Below, one piece after another: positions 6,516 to 15,000 of a stretch of 17,459 nt of DNA. This DNA is from DATGCT01 sp964639325 (GTDB lineage: Bacteria > Patescibacteriota > Minisyncoccia > UBA6257 > GWB1-50-10), in NCBI GenBank assembly GCA_964639325.1, contig CAZXDO010000014.1, positions 1-17,459 on the forward strand. The letters are read 5' to 3'. The translations under genes were made by a program, and so were the position numbers. Below the pieces are notes generated by a model that saw only the letters and a program-made list of their open reading frames with translations, searched no databases and was not told where the DNA came from. Positions within the stretch are counted from its first letter, which is position 1. Each line of letters opens with the position of its first letter.

Positions 6516-6749
6516 ATGAACGAGTTAGAAATATTTATTGAACAAAATTTTGAGGTCCTTTTATTTCTTGTTATTTGGAACTTGATTTGGAAGGGGTTTG
6601 CTCTTTGGCAGGCAGCCCGGAGAAAAGAAAAGTGGTGGTTTATTCCCATCCTTATCCTAAACACCTTAGGTATTTTGGAGATATTGTATTTATTTATATT
6701 TATAAAAATAATAGATGATAAAAAACCTAAACAATCTAACAAAAAGTAA
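6516..6749 (+). CDS. DUF5652-like small membrane protein
   Basis: A 77-aa protein with two transmembrane helices (about 13-30 and 42-64) separated by a basic Trp-rich turn. The sequence IWKGFALWQAARRKEKWWF followed by ILNTLGILEILYLF resembles the DUF5652 pattern; the function is unknown. It begins 3 nt after the winged-helix gene and its end overlaps the first 35 nt of the glycerate kinase gene. The family name is from memory; the membrane topology is seen directly. Confidence 0.75.
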   Translation: MNELEIFIEQNFEVLLFLVIWNLIWKGFALWQAARRKEKWWFIPILILNTLGILEILYLFIFIKIIDDKKPKQSNKK

Positions 6750-7986
6750 TTTAAGGGAAGATACTTTAGAAATAATTGAATCAGGATTCCGAGCTATTAA
6801 TACCAAGAAAGCGATTCAAGAAAATATTAAGTTTGAAAGCGAAACCCTTTTTATTAAAAATTATTCTTTTTCTCTCAAGGAATTTAAAAGGATTTTTGTA
6901 ATAAGCATCGGTAAGTGTGCTGCTGAATCTTCTCTTTCCCTGGAAAAAGTTTTGGGAGACAAGATAACCGGTGGTATAGCCGTTGATATTTGTGATCCTC
7001 CTAATCTTAAAAAAATAAAATTTATCAAAGGCACCCACCCTTTTCCTTCAGAAAATAACAAAAAAGCCGCTGATAAAATTATTAATCTTCTCAAAAAAAC
7101 AAAGAAGGATGATTTTGTAATTTTTATTATTTCCGGTGGTGGCTCAACTCTTCTTTGTTCTTCTCCAAATATTTCTCCTTTCGAAGAAAAAGACATATTA
7201 GAAAAATTTTTCAAAGTTGGAGCTGATATAGAAGAAATAAATACTATAAGAAAGCATATTTCTCTCGCCCGTGGCGGAAACTTGGCTAAATACACCTACC
7301 CCGCCAAGGGAGTTTCCCTTATCTTTTCTGACGTTCCTTCCAACAATCTTCAATTTATCGCTTCAGGCCCTACCGTTAAAGATGAAACAACAATAGAAGA
7401 TGCTAAAAAAGTGATTAAAAAATACAATCTTAATATTGAAAAAGATAAACTCCTTGAAACCCCTAAAGATGATAAGTATTTTAAAAATATTAAAAACCTT
7501 CTCTTTGTCTCAAACAAAAATGCTTTAAGTAAAATGAAGCAAAAAGCTGAAGAGCTTGGTTATAATCCCGAAATTGTAAAAGAAAACGTTAAGGGAGAGG
7601 CAAAAGATGTTGGAAAAAAAATAACTGATAAAATCAACGAATCACTTCCTAAAACCGTTTTGTTATACGGCGGAGAAACAACAGTTATTGTTAGAAAAGA
7701 AGGCAAGGGAGGGAGAAATCAAGAGCTTGTCCTTTCAGCTATCTCCGAGATTAAAAAAGGATCCCTTGTTGCCTCAATTGCCAGCGACGGAAGAGATAAT
7801 ACCGATCATGCCGGAGCTATAGGTGACGAGATTACGAAGAAAAAAGCAAAAGAACTTAAAATTGACCCGAAAGAATATTTAGAAAACAACAATTCTTATG
7901 TTTTTTTTGAAAAAACAGGCGATTATATTAAAACCGGAATAACAGGTTCAAATGTCTCTGATTTAATAATAGCGATTAAAGAATAA
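6715..7986 (+). CDS. MOFRL-family glycerate 2-kinase
   Basis: A 423-aa glycerate kinase of the DUF4147/MOFRL type, which phosphorylates D-glycerate with ATP, normally giving 2-phosphoglycerate, an intermediate of lower glycolysis. The N-terminal domain shows ISIGKCA, FIISGGGST (137-145), INTIRKHIS (175-183) and SDVPSNNLQFIASGPTV; the C-terminal MOFRL domain shows YGGETTV (318-324), GKGGRNQELVL (330-340), ASDGRDNTDHAGA and TGITGSNVSDL. The length is typical. Its start lies inside the end of the preceding gene (35-nt overlap); no later in-frame start preserves the N-terminal helix. The product feeds directly into enolase, encoded at 12477. Confidence 0.92.
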   Translation: MIKNLNNLTKSNLREDTLEIIESGFRAINTKKAIQENIKFESETLFIKNYSFSLKEFKRIFVISIGKCAAESSLSLEKVLGDKITGGIAVDICDPPNLKKIKFIKGTHPFPSENNKKAADKIINLLKKTKKDDFVIFIISGGGSTLLCSSPNISPFEEKDILEKFFKVGADIEEINTIRKHISLARGGNLAKYTYPAKGVSLIFSDVPSNNLQFIASGPTVKDETTIEDAKKVIKKYNLNIEKDKLLETPKDDKYFKNIKNLLFVSNKNALSKMKQKAEELGYNPEIVKENVKGEAKDVGKKITDKINESLPKTVLLYGGETTVIVRKEGKGGRNQELVLSAISEIKKGSLVASIASDGRDNTDHAGAIGDEITKKKAKELKIDPKEYLENNNSYVFFEKTGDYIKTGITGSNVSDLIIAIKE

Positions 7987-8011
7987 AAAAGAGCGGCTTT
8001 TGAACCGCTCT
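7985..8011 (-). terminator. Shared terminator between convergent genes
   Basis: AGAGCGG (7990-7996) pairs with CCGCTCT (8005-8011). On the minus strand the stem is followed by a run of T from the A-tract at 7985-7990, so it ends the minus-strand gene at 8017-8868; on the plus strand the T-run is weak (AAGTTTT). Confidence 0.75.
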
Positions 8012-8016
8012 AAGTT

Positions 8017-8868
8017 TTAACCGTTAAGTACTGTCTTTAATTTTCTTTTTTGAAAAAGGTACATTATTTCTTTTAAAAGAAAGATTAAAAAACAGATTAC
8101 GGTATAAAAACCAACATAACTCCATAATACATTGTCAAAAAAACTTGTTTCAAGGAACGATCCTCCAATTCTTCCGGCAAATACTCCGGAAAAAACACCG
8201 GTTATAATACCGGTTGCTGTTCCCAAAAACATTCCACCATACATTCCGGCAATTCCTCCAATAAACCACCCCGCGGCTACTCCGGCTGAAGTTCCTGCAA
8301 TTGTTCCAAAAAGTAATCCAATAAACCATCCTACACAAATAGAAACTGTTATTGCTCCGGTTGTTAAAACAGAAAAAATAAAAAAATCCTCTCTCCATCC
8401 TTTTTTGTATTTCATTTTTAAAGAAATCAAAAAAATAAGAAAAAAAGGAAGATAAAGCCATAATATTGAAATAGCTTTATTTTCTTTTGAAAAATCTGTT
8501 CCTTTTAAAAATCCTTCTTTTTTAATTTCTTTTACTGTTCTATTCTCAATTTTGTAAAAGGAAGTAGTTTTGAAACTTGTCATTTCTACAACAGGAAAAA
8601 TTTTATCAGGAATTAATTTCTTTTCGTAAAAAGTTTTTTCTATTACTTTACCTTTTTCCATTTCTTTTATTTCCCGGTCGGTAAAAATGTTAGAATCAAC
8701 TCTTCTGAATTTAAACTCGGAGATAACTTTTTCTTTTTTGGAAATTACTTTCTTTAAAACAATGTTTCCTTGGCGGACGTAACTTGTGTCATGTTGAATT
8801 TGGTTTTCAGCAGCAGATGCGGTCAGTGCAATTAATGCAATCAATGAGGTCAAAAACATTTCTTTCAT
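8017..8868 (-). CDS. Secreted/membrane protein with glycine-zipper segments
   Basis: A 283-aa protein I do not recognise. Residues 1-20 are a signal peptide ending near TASAAEN. Residues 21-125 are a charged extracytoplasmic region of beta character. A transmembrane segment follows (about 132-150), then a long hydrophobic block with GxxxG spacing: GWFIGLLFGTIAGTSAG, GWFIGGIAGMYGGMFLG and GIITGVFSGVFAGRIGG, about 55 residues typical of glycine-zipper membrane helices. A last transmembrane helix near the C-terminus ends in a basic tail. Glycine zippers pack helices tightly and occur in channel-like or envelope proteins, but no function can be assigned. It is the only minus-strand gene between 192 and 14991, with its own promoter (8911-8939) and terminator. 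Confidence 0.75.
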   Translation of the reverse strand: MKEMFLTSLIALIALTASAAENQIQHDTSYVRQGNIVLKKVISKKEKVISEFKFRRVDSNIFTDREIKEMEKGKVIEKTFYEKKLIPDKIFPVVEMTSFKTTSFYKIENRTVKEIKKEGFLKGTDFSKENKAISILWLYLPFFLIFLISLKMKYKKGWREDFFIFSVLTTGAITVSICVGWFIGLLFGTIAGTSAGVAAGWFIGGIAGMYGGMFLGTATGIITGVFSGVFAGRIGGSFLETSFFDNVLWSYVGFYTVICFLIFLLKEIMYLFQKRKLKTVLNG

Positions 8869-8910
8869 ACCAATACTTTTTAATTATTAATTTTTAAAAT
8901 TTCTGATGAG

Positions 8911-8939
8911 ATATTAATGGATAATTATCCAAGTGTCAA
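8911..8939 (-). promoter_or_regulatory. Minus-strand promoter with palindromic operator in its spacer
   Basis: Read on the minus strand, TTGACA (8939 to 8934), a 17-nt spacer and TAATAT (8916 to 8911) form a strong promoter for the glycine-zipper gene, with a leader of about 35 nt. The spacer contains the 14-bp perfect palindrome TGGATAATTATCCA (8918-8931), placed where a repressor would block polymerase. Confidence 0.65.
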
Positions 8940-9002
8940 TTCTTTTTCAAATTATTAGCAGTTTAACGCCTAATTTTATAGGGATACATATTTAAAACAA
9001 TA

Positions 9003-9011
9003 TGTTAAAAT
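9003..9011 (+). promoter_or_regulatory. Extended -10 for a leaderless ppsA transcript
   Basis: TGTTAAAAT (TGn plus TAAAAT) ends 7 nt before the ATG at 9019. No Shine-Dalgarno or clear -35 box is present. Confidence 0.5.
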
Positions 9012-9018
9012 ACTAAAT

Positions 9019-11448
9019 ATGAATAAAAATAAGAAATACGTTATAAGTTTTAAAAATGTTCGAATGGAAGATGTTGCTCGTGTCGGGGGTAAAAATGCTT
9101 CTCTTGGAGAAATGATTTACCACCTTGTTCCTAAAGGTGTAAACATTCCCGGAGGTTTTATCGTGACTGCTGAAGGATACCGCCATTTTATAAAAGAAAC
9201 CGGTTTAGAAAAAATTATTAGAGAAAAACTTTCTGGTCTTGATACAACCAATTTAAAAAATTTATATTCCCGAGGTGAATCAATTAGAGAAACTATAAAG
9301 TCAAAGGATTTTCCTGAAGATCTTAACCAGGAAATTATTTCTTTTTATAAAGAAATGGAAAGTGAATACGGAAAGAACGTTGATGTTGCCGTTCGTTCCA
9401 GTGCTACTGCTGAAGATATGCCGGAAGCCTCTTTCGCCGGTCAGCATGAAACATACTTAAATGTCCGAGGTGAGGAGCAACTTCTTAAAGCCGTAAAATT
9501 AGCCATGGCTTCTCTTTTTACTAACCGCGCTATTTCATACCGGGAAGATAAAGGTTTTAACCATCTTGATGTTTATCTTTCTGTGGGTGTTCAAAAGATG
9601 GTTAGAAGTGATTTGGGTTCTGCCGGTGTTGCTTTTACTTTAGATACAGAATCAGGTTTTCGTGATTTAATTTTAATAAACGGTGCTTGGGGATTGGGAG
9701 AGTTAATTGTTCAAGGAGAAGTTACTCCCGATGAATGGCTTGTTTTTAAAGGTAATTTAGATAAGGACTACAGCCCTATTATTGACAAGCGCATTGGCAG
9801 GAAAAACAAAAAGATTGTGTATTCCAAAACTTCTCATGGAACAAAATCAATCAAACTTAAAAAAACAACAAAGAAAGAAAAAGAAACATTCACCCTATCA
9901 GAAAGTGAAATTATAAAAATTGCCAAGTGGTGTAAAATTGTTGAAGATCATTACTCAAAAAAGAATAACAAGTGGACCCCTATGGACATTGAGTGGGGCA
10001 AAGACGGTAAAAGCGGAGAGCTTTTTGTTCTCCAAGCTCGTCCCGAAACAGTTCATTCTGTCCGCGACTTAAACAAAGTAAAGGAATACCGGCTCAAAAA
10101 AGAAGGTAAAGAAATAGTTAAAGGCGCTTCTATTTTAAGCAAGATTGCTTCCGGCAAAGCCCGAGTTATCATGGACGCTAAAGACGCTCATAAATTTAAG
10201 AAAGGGGAAATTCTTGTTACAGACATGACCGACCCGGATTGGGAACCAATCATGAAGATTGCCTCAGCCATTGTTACCGATAAAGGAGGCAGAACAAGTC
10301 ATGCAGCAATAGTATCTAGGGAATTAGACATTCCGGCAATAGTTGGTTCCGGAAAGGCTACCGAAAAAATAAAGACAGGCCAGAAAATAACTGTTGATAC
10401 CACCGGTTCTGAAGGAGTTGCTTATGAAGGCGAGCTTGATTTTGATATCATTGAAAATGATATTGATAAAATTCCCGAAACCGAGACTAAGATTATGATG
10501 AATATTGCCACTCCGGATACTGCTTTTGAAAAATCATTCTTGCCTAACCAAGGTGTTGGTTTAGCTAGGGAAGAGTTTATTATTGCTTCTGATATAGGTA
10601 TTCACCCTAACGCTCTTATCAACTTTAATAAGCTTGATAAAAAGCTAAAAGAAAAAATCAATAAAAAAACTGTTGGTTGGGAAAGCAAAACTCAATTTTA
10701 TGTTGATAAACTTGCCTACGGCATAGCTAAAATAGCTGCTGCTTTTTACCCCAAAGAAGTAATTGTCCGTTTTTCTGATTTCAAAACCAATGAATACAGG
10801 ACTCTTCTTGGCGGGGATCTTTACGAGCCCGAAGAAATAAATCCTATGCTTGGTTGGCGGGGAGCCTCCCGATATTACGACCCTGATTTTAAAGGTGCTT
10901 TTGTTATGGAAGTTGAAGCTATAGAAAAAGTAAGAAATGAAATGGGTTTGAAAAATGTAGTTCCTATGGTCCCGTTTTGCCGCACAATTGAAGAAGGTGA
11001 AAAAGTTTTGGAAATCATGAAAAGAAACAATCTTGATAGAAAGAAAGACAAAGAATTAAAAGTTTATGTAATGTGCGAAATTCCTTCTAATGTTATTTTA
11101 GCCGAAGAATTTCTAAAAATATTTGACGGAATGTCTATTGGCTCCAACGATCTTACCCAGCTTATTCTTGGGCTTGATAGGGATTCTGAAATAATTTCTT
11201 CTGTAGGGGATGAACGTAATAAAGCAGTAAAAGAAATGATTTCTGAAGTAATTCATATTTGCCGAAAAGGAGGTAAGTACATTGGTATTTGCGGTGACGC
11301 TCCCTCAACCTTTCCTGAGTTTGCTGAATTTTTAATCAAGGAAGGAATTGGCAGTATGTCTCTCAACCACGATGTTATAATAAAGACAACTCTTAACGTT
11401 CATAAAAAAGAGAAAGAATTAAAAAAGAAAAGAGAAAGAAGTATATAA
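9019..11448 (+). CDS. ppsA: Phosphoenolpyruvate synthase
   Basis: An 809-aa PEP synthase (pyruvate, water dikinase), which makes PEP, AMP and phosphate from pyruvate and ATP. Domain order is complete: N-terminal ATP-grasp domain (GGKNASLGEM at 24-33, VAVRSSATAEDMPEASFAGQ further on), the swivelling phosphohistidine domain with GGRTSHAAIVSRELDIPAIV carrying H428, and the C-terminal PEP/pyruvate TIM barrel with VPMVPFCRT, GSNDLTQLILGLDRD and YIGICGDAPS carrying catalytic Cys C758. It heads a gene run with a hydroxyacid dehydrogenase 3 nt downstream, then enolase and hisS. Pyruvate phosphate dikinase is a related alternative, but the length and the C-terminal pattern favour PpsA. Confidence 0.94.
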   Translation: MNKNKKYVISFKNVRMEDVARVGGKNASLGEMIYHLVPKGVNIPGGFIVTAEGYRHFIKETGLEKIIREKLSGLDTTNLKNLYSRGESIRETIKSKDFPEDLNQEIISFYKEMESEYGKNVDVAVRSSATAEDMPEASFAGQHETYLNVRGEEQLLKAVKLAMASLFTNRAISYREDKGFNHLDVYLSVGVQKMVRSDLGSAGVAFTLDTESGFRDLILINGAWGLGELIVQGEVTPDEWLVFKGNLDKDYSPIIDKRIGRKNKKIVYSKTSHGTKSIKLKKTTKKEKETFTLSESEIIKIAKWCKIVEDHYSKKNNKWTPMDIEWGKDGKSGELFVLQARPETVHSVRDLNKVKEYRLKKEGKEIVKGASILSKIASGKARVIMDAKDAHKFKKGEILVTDMTDPDWEPIMKIASAIVTDKGGRTSHAAIVSRELDIPAIVGSGKATEKIKTGQKITVDTTGSEGVAYEGELDFDIIENDIDKIPETETKIMMNIATPDTAFEKSFLPNQGVGLAREEFIIASDIGIHPNALINFNKLDKKLKEKINKKTVGWESKTQFYVDKLAYGIAKIAAAFYPKEVIVRFSDFKTNEYRTLLGGDLYEPEEINPMLGWRGASRYYDPDFKGAFVMEVEAIEKVRNEMGLKNVVPMVPFCRTIEEGEKVLEIMKRNNLDRKKDKELKVYVMCEIPSNVILAEEFLKIFDGMSIGSNDLTQLILGLDRDSEIISSVGDERNKAVKEMISEVIHICRKGGKYIGICGDAPSTFPEFAEFLIKEGIGSMSLNHDVIIKTTLNVHKKEKELKKKRERSI

Positions 11449-11451
11449 AAT

Positions 11452-12468
11452 ATGAAAACAGCTTTTTTTGAAATAGACGAGGAGGAAAAAAAATTTCTTT
11501 CCGAAAATAATAAACTTGAAAAAGAAGGAATTGATTCTGTTTTTTTTGAAGATCCTCTTAATGAAGAAAATCTTCCGGAAGAAAAAGATTTTGAAGCAAT
11601 ATCAATTTTTATCGGTTCTAAACTAACCCCGGAGGTCCTTCAAAATTTTAAAAATTTAAAGCTTGTTGTTACTTCTTCTACCGGTTTTGACCACATTGAC
11701 TTAGGGTATTGCAGAGAACACGATATTAAAGTATCTAACGTTCCCTCATATGGCGAACACACCGTAGCAGAATATGCTTTTGCTTTAATACTAGCTCTTT
11801 CTCGCCGTATTTATGAAGCTTATGAAAATGTAAGAGACGAAGGTGATTGGAGTGTTAAAGGTATTCGCGGTTTTGATCTTAAAGAAAAAACAATAGGTAT
11901 TGTTGGAACCGGCAGTATTGGCCGGAATTCAGTTAAAATAGCCCGCGGTTTCGGGATGAATGTTTTAGCTTTTGACGTTAATCCTGATGAAAATTTTGCC
12001 AAGGAACAAGAAATTGAATATGTAGAATTTGAAGAACTTCTAGAAAAATCGGATATAGTTACTCTCCACGTACCTTATCTTGAAAGTACTCATCATCTTA
12101 TAAATGAAAACAATATAAGAAAAATGAAAAAAGGAGCTTACCTTATAAATACAAGCAGGGGAGCTGTTATTGAAACAGAAGCCCTAGTTCACGCCCTTCA
12201 AGAAAAACATTTAGGCGGGGCGGGTTTAGATGTTTTAGAAGAAGAGGGTATTACCAAAGATGAATTTGGTTATCTTTTGGCAAAAAAAGAAGGAGAAGAA
12301 AATTTAAAAACAGTAATTGCTAACCACGTTCTCATTGATATGCCTAACGTTATTATTACCCCTCATAACGCTTTTAATACAGAAGGTGCTTGGAAAAGAA
12401 TTTTTTCTACTACTGTTAATAATTTAATTTCTTTTAATAAAGGTGAGCCAATTAACCTAGTCAGCTAA
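11452..12468 (+). CDS. D-isomer-specific 2-hydroxyacid dehydrogenase (D-lactate dehydrogenase-like)
   Basis: A 338-aa NAD-dependent dehydrogenase that interconverts a 2-keto acid and a D-2-hydroxy acid. The Rossmann motif GTGSIG is at 152-157; the catalytic Arg is R236 in NTSRGA, the Glu is in LDVLEEE (about 263-265), and the catalytic His is H305 in ITPHNAF. The substrate-domain motif STGFDHIDL fits this superfamily. The insertion between the Glu and the His (GYLLAKKEGEENLKTVIANH) is like D-lactate dehydrogenases. With PEP synthase 3 nt upstream and enolase 8 nt downstream, pyruvate to D-lactate is a plausible reaction; hydroxypyruvate or glyoxylate reduction, giving glycerate for the glycerate kinase, is the main alternative. 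Confidence 0.88.
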   Translation: MKTAFFEIDEEEKKFLSENNKLEKEGIDSVFFEDPLNEENLPEEKDFEAISIFIGSKLTPEVLQNFKNLKLVVTSSTGFDHIDLGYCREHDIKVSNVPSYGEHTVAEYAFALILALSRRIYEAYENVRDEGDWSVKGIRGFDLKEKTIGIVGTGSIGRNSVKIARGFGMNVLAFDVNPDENFAKEQEIEYVEFEELLEKSDIVTLHVPYLESTHHLINENNIRKMKKGAYLINTSRGAVIETEALVHALQEKHLGGAGLDVLEEEGITKDEFGYLLAKKEGEENLKTVIANHVLIDMPNVIITPHNAFNTEGAWKRIFSTTVNNLISFNKGEPINLVS

Positions 12469-12476
12469 TATTTATT

Positions 12477-13646
12477 ATGGATAAAATAGATTTTTTAACT
12501 GCTAGAAAAATTCTTAACTCCAGGGGAGAATGGACTATTAAAGCTGAGGTTTTTCTTGAAAACGGCATGGGTGCCGAGGCTGCGGTTCCCGAAGGGAAAA
12601 GTAAAGGAAAAAATGAAGCCGTTTCAGTTTCGGCCGAGAGGGCAGTAGAAAATATTGAAAATAAATTATCCCCCCTTTTAAAAGGAAAAAATCCTGAGAA
12701 TCAAGGAGAAATTGACAACCAACTTATTGAAACTGACGGAACTTCCGACAAATCAAATTTAGGCGCCAATACTTTATTAGCTGTTTCTTTGGCTGTTGCT
12801 CGCGTTGGAGCTCTTGTTCAAAATGTTCCTCTTTGGGAATATTTAAGCAAACTAAATAATTCTTCACCTAATTTTCCTATACTTTTAGCCAATGTTATAA
12901 ACGGAGGGGTTCACGCCGGAAACAATCTTGATTTCCAGGAGTATCTTTTAATAAGTGAAGAAACTAATCCTCAAAAAAGCATTGAAAATATAACAACCCT
13001 TTATTTTTATTTAAAAGATTTTTTAAAAAAAGAGTATGGTTCTAATTCCATATCTCTTGGAGATGAGGGAGGCTTTTCTCCTGATATTGAAGACAATATA
13101 AAACCATTTGAAATTCTTAAAAACATTATCAACACCGCCGGTTTTGAGGGTAAAATAAAATTAGGCCTTGATGCCGCTGCTGATAATATAAAAAAAGAAA
13201 AAGAAGAACTTTTTGAAATGTATAAGGAAATTGTTTCAGAATACCCTTTTACCTATTTAGAAGATCCTTTTTCAGAAGAAGATTTTGAAAGTTTTTCTAA
13301 GCTGAATAAAGAAATTGGCAGCAGTGTTTTGGTTTGCGGTGATGACTTAACGGTAACCAATGTTTCTTTAATGGAAAAAGCCGAAAAATACAAAAGTGTT
13401 AATTCAGTTATTATCAAACCTAATCAAATAGGTACTCTTAGCGAAACTTTTAAAGCAATTAATTTTGCCAAGAGGAATAATTGGAAAGTAATAATCTCCC
13501 ATCGCAGCGGAGAAACAAATGATTCTTTCATCACCGATCTTGCTTATGGAACAGGAGCTTTCGGCTTCAAGTTAGGAGCTCCGGCCAGAGGGGAAAGAAT
13601 AGCTAAATATAATCGCCTTTTAGAAATAGAAAAAGAGCTGAAATAA
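12477..13646 (+). CDS. eno: Enolase, short and divergent at loop 1
   Basis: A 389-aa enolase interconverting 2-phosphoglycerate and PEP. Most catalytic and metal sites are present: H146 in GGVHAGN, E155 in FQEYL, E197 in GDEGGF, metal ligands in LDAAAD, LEDPF and GDDLTVTN, K314 in IKPNQIG, H342-R343-S344 in SHRSGET, and K365; the 28 and 23 residue spacing of K314-H342-K365 equals that of E. coli enolase. It is about 30-40 residues shorter than usual, and the mobile loop that normally reads SGAST is EGKSK (39-43), replacing the conserved metal-binding Ser. It still looks functional, but as a divergent form. It sits between the hydroxyacid dehydrogenase and hisS. Confidence 0.9.
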   Translation: MDKIDFLTARKILNSRGEWTIKAEVFLENGMGAEAAVPEGKSKGKNEAVSVSAERAVENIENKLSPLLKGKNPENQGEIDNQLIETDGTSDKSNLGANTLLAVSLAVARVGALVQNVPLWEYLSKLNNSSPNFPILLANVINGGVHAGNNLDFQEYLLISEETNPQKSIENITTLYFYLKDFLKKEYGSNSISLGDEGGFSPDIEDNIKPFEILKNIINTAGFEGKIKLGLDAAADNIKKEKEELFEMYKEIVSEYPFTYLEDPFSEEDFESFSKLNKEIGSSVLVCGDDLTVTNVSLMEKAEKYKSVNSVIIKPNQIGTLSETFKAINFAKRNNWKVIISHRSGETNDSFITDLAYGTGAFGFKLGAPARGERIAKYNRLLEIEKELK

Positions 13647-13665
13647 TATTAAAATATAAATAAAC

Positions 13666-14991
13666 ATGCCTATTAAACCAAAACTCCCGGGAGGTTTTAG
13701 AGATTATCTTCCTGAAGACCAAATAGAAAGAAATAAAATGCTTGAAAAAATAAAGGGTGTTTTTGAGAATTTTGGCTTCAATCCTCTTGATACTCCCGCA
13801 GTAGAAAATAAAGAAATTTTAACCGGAGGGGATCCTAATTTTAATAAACAGATTTTTGAAGTATCAAATGCCGACGATAGTAACTCAGAAAAAATAGCCC
13901 TTCGTTTTGATCTCACCGTTCCCCTTGCCCGGGTTGTTTCTGCTTATCCTGAGATTATAAAAAAACCTGCCAAGTTATACCGTTTTGGCAGGGTCTGGAG
14001 GGGAGAGAGGCAACAAGCCGGAAGGTATAAAGAATTTCTTCAGTGCGACGCTGATACAGTTGGTTCTTCCTCTTTAATTTCTGATGCTGAAATTATTGCC
14101 GCTGATTATCAAATTATGAAGAATCTTAATGTAGGCAAATTTTTAATAAGTATTAGCAACCGTAAAATATTAAATGGTTTGGCTGAATTAATTAATATTG
14201 AAAAGGATAAAATTTCAGAAGTTTTTCGAGCTATTGATAAACTCCCAAAACAAGGCTGGGACAAAGTTGAGGAAAACCTTAAAGAAGCCGACCTTGACAA
14301 TACCCAAGTTTTAAAGATTAAAGAATTTGTTTCTATAAAAGATGGTAACAAGATAAAGCTTTGCGAGGAAGCTGAAAAATTTTTACCTGATTCAAAAACA
14401 GGCCAGGAAGGTATAAAAGAATTAAAAGAACTGGTTAATATTTTAGAAACTATGGGTATTCCTTCAGAGGCCTTTGAAATTGATTTTTCTATTGTTAGAG
14501 GGCTCGGGTATTATACCGGTATGGTTTTTGAAACTTTCCTGACAGATATTCCTGAATTAGGAAGTGTCGCTTCTGGAGGAAGGTATGATAGTCTCATTGA
14601 TAATTTTAGCGGTTCTTTTGTTCCGGCCGTAGGTTTCTCAGTTGGTTTTGACCGTTTGTATCAAGGTATAAAAGAAGTAGATTCTATTGAAAGTGAAAAA
14701 AGTGTCTCTAAAATAATGGTTTTAAATTTTGATCCTTCTGCCGAAGAGGAGGTGGTAAAAATAGTTACCGATCTCCGCAATAATAATATCTCCGCCGTGC
14801 TTTATTTAGGCAACGATAATACTTTAAAAGGACAGCTTTCTTATGCTGTTAGTGAAGATATGAGAGGTGTAATAATTGTTGGAGAGAAGGAGCTAGAAAA
14901 AGAAGTTGTTGTTTTAAAAAATACTTTAACAAAACAACAAGAAGAAGTTTCCAAAGAAGAATTGGTCGAAAAAGTAAAAGAAATTCTTTAA
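13666..14991 (+). CDS. hisS: Histidyl-tRNA synthetase
   Basis: A 441-aa class II synthetase that charges tRNA-His. Visible motifs: PGGFRDYLPED at the N-terminus, LRFDLTVPLARV, motif 2 with RVWRGERQQAGRYKEFLQCD (109-128), the HisRS-specific VRGLGYYTGMVFET (277-290) with its catalytic Arg R278, SGGRYDSLI, and motif 3 with GFSVGFDRL (ending about 331). The C-terminal part is an anticodon-binding domain (IMVLNFDPSAEEEVVKIVTD onward). Length and order are normal. It ends the run from ppsA and is followed by a bidirectional terminator. A TATAAA lies 5 nt before the ATG, so separate initiation is possible. Confidence 0.95.
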   Translation: MPIKPKLPGGFRDYLPEDQIERNKMLEKIKGVFENFGFNPLDTPAVENKEILTGGDPNFNKQIFEVSNADDSNSEKIALRFDLTVPLARVVSAYPEIIKKPAKLYRFGRVWRGERQQAGRYKEFLQCDADTVGSSSLISDAEIIAADYQIMKNLNVGKFLISISNRKILNGLAELINIEKDKISEVFRAIDKLPKQGWDKVEENLKEADLDNTQVLKIKEFVSIKDGNKIKLCEEAEKFLPDSKTGQEGIKELKELVNILETMGIPSEAFEIDFSIVRGLGYYTGMVFETFLTDIPELGSVASGGRYDSLIDNFSGSFVPAVGFSVGFDRLYQGIKEVDSIESEKSVSKIMVLNFDPSAEEEVVKIVTDLRNNNISAVLYLGNDNTLKGQLSYAVSEDMRGVIIVGEKELEKEVVVLKNTLTKQQEEVSKEELVEKVKEIL

Positions 14992-15000
14992 TTTATTAAC

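Noticed and set aside
8132..8455. A Pro/Ile-rich plus-strand open frame opposite the glycine-zipper gene
   Set aside because: Its Pro periodicity is the mirror of Gly codons (GGN/NCC) in the minus-strand gene, which has a signal peptide, promoter and terminator.
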